Assembly: GCA_026874595.1 (NCBI GenBank)
Contig: CM049320.1
Span: 13,271,488 to 13,335,487, forward strand
DNA: 64,000 bases
From: Sipunculus nudus
Taxonomy: Eukaryota; Annelida; Sipuncula; Golfingiida; Sipunculidae
Direction of reading: 5' to 3'
Position 1 is the stretch's first letter; each line of letters begins with the position of its first letter. Position numbers and translations under genes: made by a program. This document shows, in pieces, positions 61,172 through 64,000 of this stretch. Below the pieces are notes generated by a model. That model saw only the letters and a program-made list of their open reading frames with translations, had not been told where the DNA came from and did not search any database.

Positions 61172-61596
61172 TCCACCAAAAAAAAAATTTCTGAAACTTT
61201 ACACGATTATCGGGTCACATATTAACTGGTGCCAAAATATTTGCGTTGACCTCTGACCTTTCCTCTCTCCAGTGTGTCCATGTGTGTGTCTGTTTTGACA
61301 CATTAACCCATATATCTTCGGACTCGTTTTACCAATCAGGATTTTTTTTGCACAAATGTAGCCCTTGGATATAGCTTTATAACAAACATAGAAAATGGTG
61401 GCGCCACCTCCAAGGTCCATTCTTGCACAGCGTCCATCTGTTCATCTGCCTTGGGTTAAAATCACTCATATATCTCTGCAGTGAACGGACTTATCCACTA
61501 ATCATCCTGCATAGAGTTCTTGATTTTATGAGTGGTGGCGCCACCTACATTCACGTTCAGGCTGCAGACATCCAGGCTTATATATATACCGGGTGA

Positions 61597-61740
61597 AAAT
61601 AGTAACCAGACCCGAATGTGGGTTCGAACCCGTAACCTGTGACACACAAGTCAGACGTTCTACCGCTTCGCTAATAAAGCAAGCTTCACTAGCAAGGCCA
61701 GTAGGAACGCTTTTGTAGGTGTGTCCGGCTACATTCACCC
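61597..61740 (-). mobile_element. tRNA-derived SINE (family S2), copy 1
   Basis: On the minus strand: TTAGCGAAGCGGTAGAACG (box A) and ACGGGTTCGAACCCACATTC (box B) in tRNA spacing, preceded by AAAGCGTTCCTACTGGC. Matches 61863-62005 at nearly every base. Anticodon-arm pairing is poor, so it is not a functional tRNA. Confidence 0.7.
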
Positions 61741-61862
61741 CCTCTCCGGGAACGTTCTGTCCCCAGAACGTGGGATCTATCCCGGGGGTCACACACGTGA
61801 ACTGGGTGGGGCATTATGCCACGACACCAACTCCCCGGATCCCACCGCTGCCACGATTGTAA

Positions 61863-62005
61863 CGGGTGAAAATAGTAACCAGGCCCGAATGTGGGTTCGA
61901 ACCCGTAACCTGTGACACACAAGTCAGACGTTCTACCGCTTCGCTAATACAGCAAGCTTCACTAACAAAGCCAGTAGGAACGCTTTTGTGTGTCCGGCTA
62001 CATTT
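61863..62005 (-). mobile_element. tRNA-derived SINE (family S2), copy 2
   Basis: Nearly identical to copy 1, in the same orientation and 266 bp away. Both have intact box A and box B. The spacer between them is GC-rich (AACGTTCTGTCCCCAGAACG is itself a hairpin). Head-to-tail placement suggests a tandem duplication or dimeric SINE. Confidence 0.7.
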
Positions 62006-62059
62006 GGTACCCCGACGTGATGACTTGGCATGACGTGCCCCTAATGACGATCCCGTTAG

Positions 62060-63188
62060 GGACATCCAGAGGGGTAGCTTTGGGGGCTGAACCCCCCCCC
62101 CCCCCCCAAGACTGAAACATTGTTATCATTTTTTATCAGAGAAGATTATTTTTACATTATTTCCAGTTGCCGTCATACAAATATCACCCTATCAACTGAA
62201 AAACAAAAGTTGAAAACCCAAGAAATCGTTAGGAGAAACGCATGTCGACACCAGTATCAGGCATGATTTTTATTCACCCGCCGTTAGGAGAGAGGACTAC
62301 TAAAATGGTCCGCGTCTGTCAGTCCTTCAATCCGTTCGTCCGTCCCGCATCATCACTGATGTCACACTTTCATAGTTAAAGATATGGCCGGGGACCATTG
62401 TGGCCCAAGGTTCTTGTTGTATTTTTAAATTATGAGTTGGGCGTTTTCCAACATTGGTTATAGACGTTACAAATATCGATCTACATGATCTATCAACCGT
62501 GACTCCCTCAAGCATTTCTCATGGGATGTTCCAGCTGTCTTGGGCTTGGACATCTTGCTTGTGAACATGATTAAGCATTAAAATAAAAAGCAAGCTGTCT
62601 TTATGCTAGGAATAAAGTAATGCATTTTAAATTTCAGAAGTATATATAAAAGAGATCTGACGTTTGAACGCATTAAAGCAAAAATTGTAGACTAATGAAG
62701 CAACTGCACACGTGGAAAAGTAGTTCAAGCTTTACCAGTTATTCAAAATAAACGCTGGTGAGTAATGCCTTAAATAAGTATTTAGAAAATAATATTCAAT
62801 AATGAGTTATTCGTTTGCCTTTTTCAATGATGTTTAATGCAACTAAAAATGTTTATATGTATAGTTGTGTCTTTATTTTATGACTGATCAATTATTTGAG
62901 ATTAAATAATGAACAAAATGTTTACATCGTTGGGCACTTGTGCTTACACCTCATGTTCATCTCTATATACGATACCTAAAAAAGAGATTATTGATACATG
63001 TATACCCAAGTCTTTTTTTATTTGTAAATCGGTTGATAGAAAAAAATAATGTCCAGATCATTTATTCTTTTACTATATGAATTCACCATTCATTCTGCTT
63101 GCTCCAGTGAAGTTTTTATTTGCTTTTTTTTATTTGAGTTAATTATTCCTCTACGAAGCAAGGTTTTCATGTAATTATCGGCGTTGGT

Positions 63189-63250
<62 letters not shown>

Positions 63251-63530
63251 AGATAAATGTCAATGGCAAGTACCTCCGCCAATATATATATATATATATA
63301 TATATTATGCAAAATATCCACTAGCCCCCCCACTTGCAAAATCCTGGATCCGCCCCTGACGTCAGTCCAGCCTCATGTCATGCTATCGACAACACGTCGA
63401 ATCAGATATTGTCCACTTTGTTGCAGAATAAACAGTTGTCAAGTGTCAGCTGCGTGTCGTTTACCATTTGTGTGTGTGCGAGTGGGCCACGAACCAGACC
63501 CCGCCTTACCGCCCGCCCGCGACATATATA
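62060..63530. other. Nested sequence inside the split Helitron
   Basis: Contains a C-run (62090-62107), a repeat-like patch with GTCCGTCCCGCATCATC (62280-62400), (TA)n tracts at 63190-63246 and 63283-63306, and a fragment of the GGATCCGCCC MITE (63325-63358). No gene. Confidence 0.5.
63190..63246. repeat. (TA)n microsatellite
   Basis: About 28 TA units inside the nested region of the split Helitron. Confidence 0.95.
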
Positions 63531-64000
63531 TTAGGACTGGTTAGACGTATCCTCCCGAAATTTGCCTGTATATAGATCTCACATAGCTCTTTATCATACG
63601 CAAAACTGGTGGCGCCACCTGCAACCATTTTTGTACAGCGTCCGTCTGTTTGTCTGCCTTTGGAAACAATCACTTATTTCTCGGCAGTGGTTTGACTTAA
63701 TCTGCCTAAAATTTTGCAATTGTATACAACTTGGATAACTTTCTAGATTTTGTGGCAGGTGGCACCACCTACATACCCATTTCGGCTGCAAAAATCCATG
63801 TTAATATGCCACACACCTCTCTCTGTTTCCCCTTGCCACTCAATTCATGCCTCATTTCACCCGTCCCACTCTGGTTTCGGCGGACACACATAGTCGCTTG
63901 TCGACTACCGGTATTCTAGTTATATACCGCTCGATATAATTTGTTAAACAAGTCTGTCTATCAGAGACCGTCTCAATTAAAATTTTTACAGCAAGATTAC

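Larger units (their letters stand above)
61172..63919 (+). mobile_element. Second copy of Helitron A, split by nested repeats
   Basis: The left part (61172-61590) matches 3579-4100, from TCCACCAAAA through TTGACCTCTGACCTTTCCTC and GCACAAATGTAGCCCTTGGA, with GGTGGCGCCACC at 61397 and 61532. The right part (about 63535-63919) matches the last repeat and 3' end, including the hairpin TAGTCGCTTGTCGACTA (63891-63907) and CTAG (63916-63919) followed by T. The ~1.95 kb between is unrelated and holds nested elements. The base before the 5' TC is G here, so that side has mutated. Confidence 0.8.

Noticed and set aside
61627-61700. Possible functional tRNA gene
   Set aside because: Boxes A and B are good but the anticodon stem does not pair and a second identical copy sits in a SINE-like context.

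Overview
The window looks like an AT-rich, repeat-laden animal nuclear genome, most probably a mollusc or another lophotrochozoan. The grounds are short coding exons separated by long introns with canonical GT/AG splice sites, several animal gene families, tRNA-derived SINEs of a type seen in molluscs, an L1/Tx1-like LINE, non-autonomous Helitrons carrying tandem repeats, many MITEs, and abundant (TA)n, poly-G and poly-C tracts. There is no sign of bacterial genes, operons or CRISPR. Most long ORFs are chance or fall in repeats; the real genes had to be assembled from small exons.

Three host genes are supported, all on the minus strand. (1) 9681-9784 is the first coding exon of an ACK/TNK2-family tyrosine kinase (N-terminal SAM-like domain). 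The kinase exons must lie left of the window. A likely non-coding first exon with a TCTCGCGAGA-type promoter element lies at about 33.61-33.77 kb, which would make 9.8-33.6 kb a repeat-filled first intron. (2) 46619-48368 (first exon near 50.25-50.54 kb) is an unrecognised 362-residue, mostly disordered basic protein whose first exon sits beside a cluster of CRE-type TGACGTCA sites. (3) 55054-59834 is a complete four-exon CENPS (MHF1) gene, a 127-residue histone-fold protein of the kinetochore and the Fanconi anaemia pathway.

Layout: 0.2-1.4 kb, minus-strand Helitron; 1.7-2.0 kb, palindrome array; 3.6-5.3 kb, plus-strand Helitron with an exact 280-bp tandem repeat; 5.65-8.77 kb, 5'-truncated, frameshifted LINE; 9.7-33.6 kb, probable TNK2 intron 1 with SINEs, hAT-like and Tigger-like remnants, a 74-bp minisatellite with higher-order structure, and several MITEs; 33.86-38.26 kb, a 4.4-kb element with inverted termini and eight copies of a 15-bp motif; 39.2-39.5 kb, a MITE inside a TA microsatellite; 43.0-45.2 kb, four tandem diverged units each with an imperfect hairpin; 46.6-50.6 kb, the unknown gene; 53.5-54.35 kb, MITE and hAT-like copies; 55.05-59.83 kb, CENPS; 61.17-63.92 kb, another copy of the 3.6-kb Helitron family, split by about 1.95 kb of nested repeats including two tRNA-SINE copies.

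The most noteworthy structures are the two Helitron families that share a 12-bp palindrome, the 4.4-kb element with its repeated motif, and the tandem hairpin array at 43-45 kb whose arms appear to change together. All identifications were made by eye from sequence; no database search was run.
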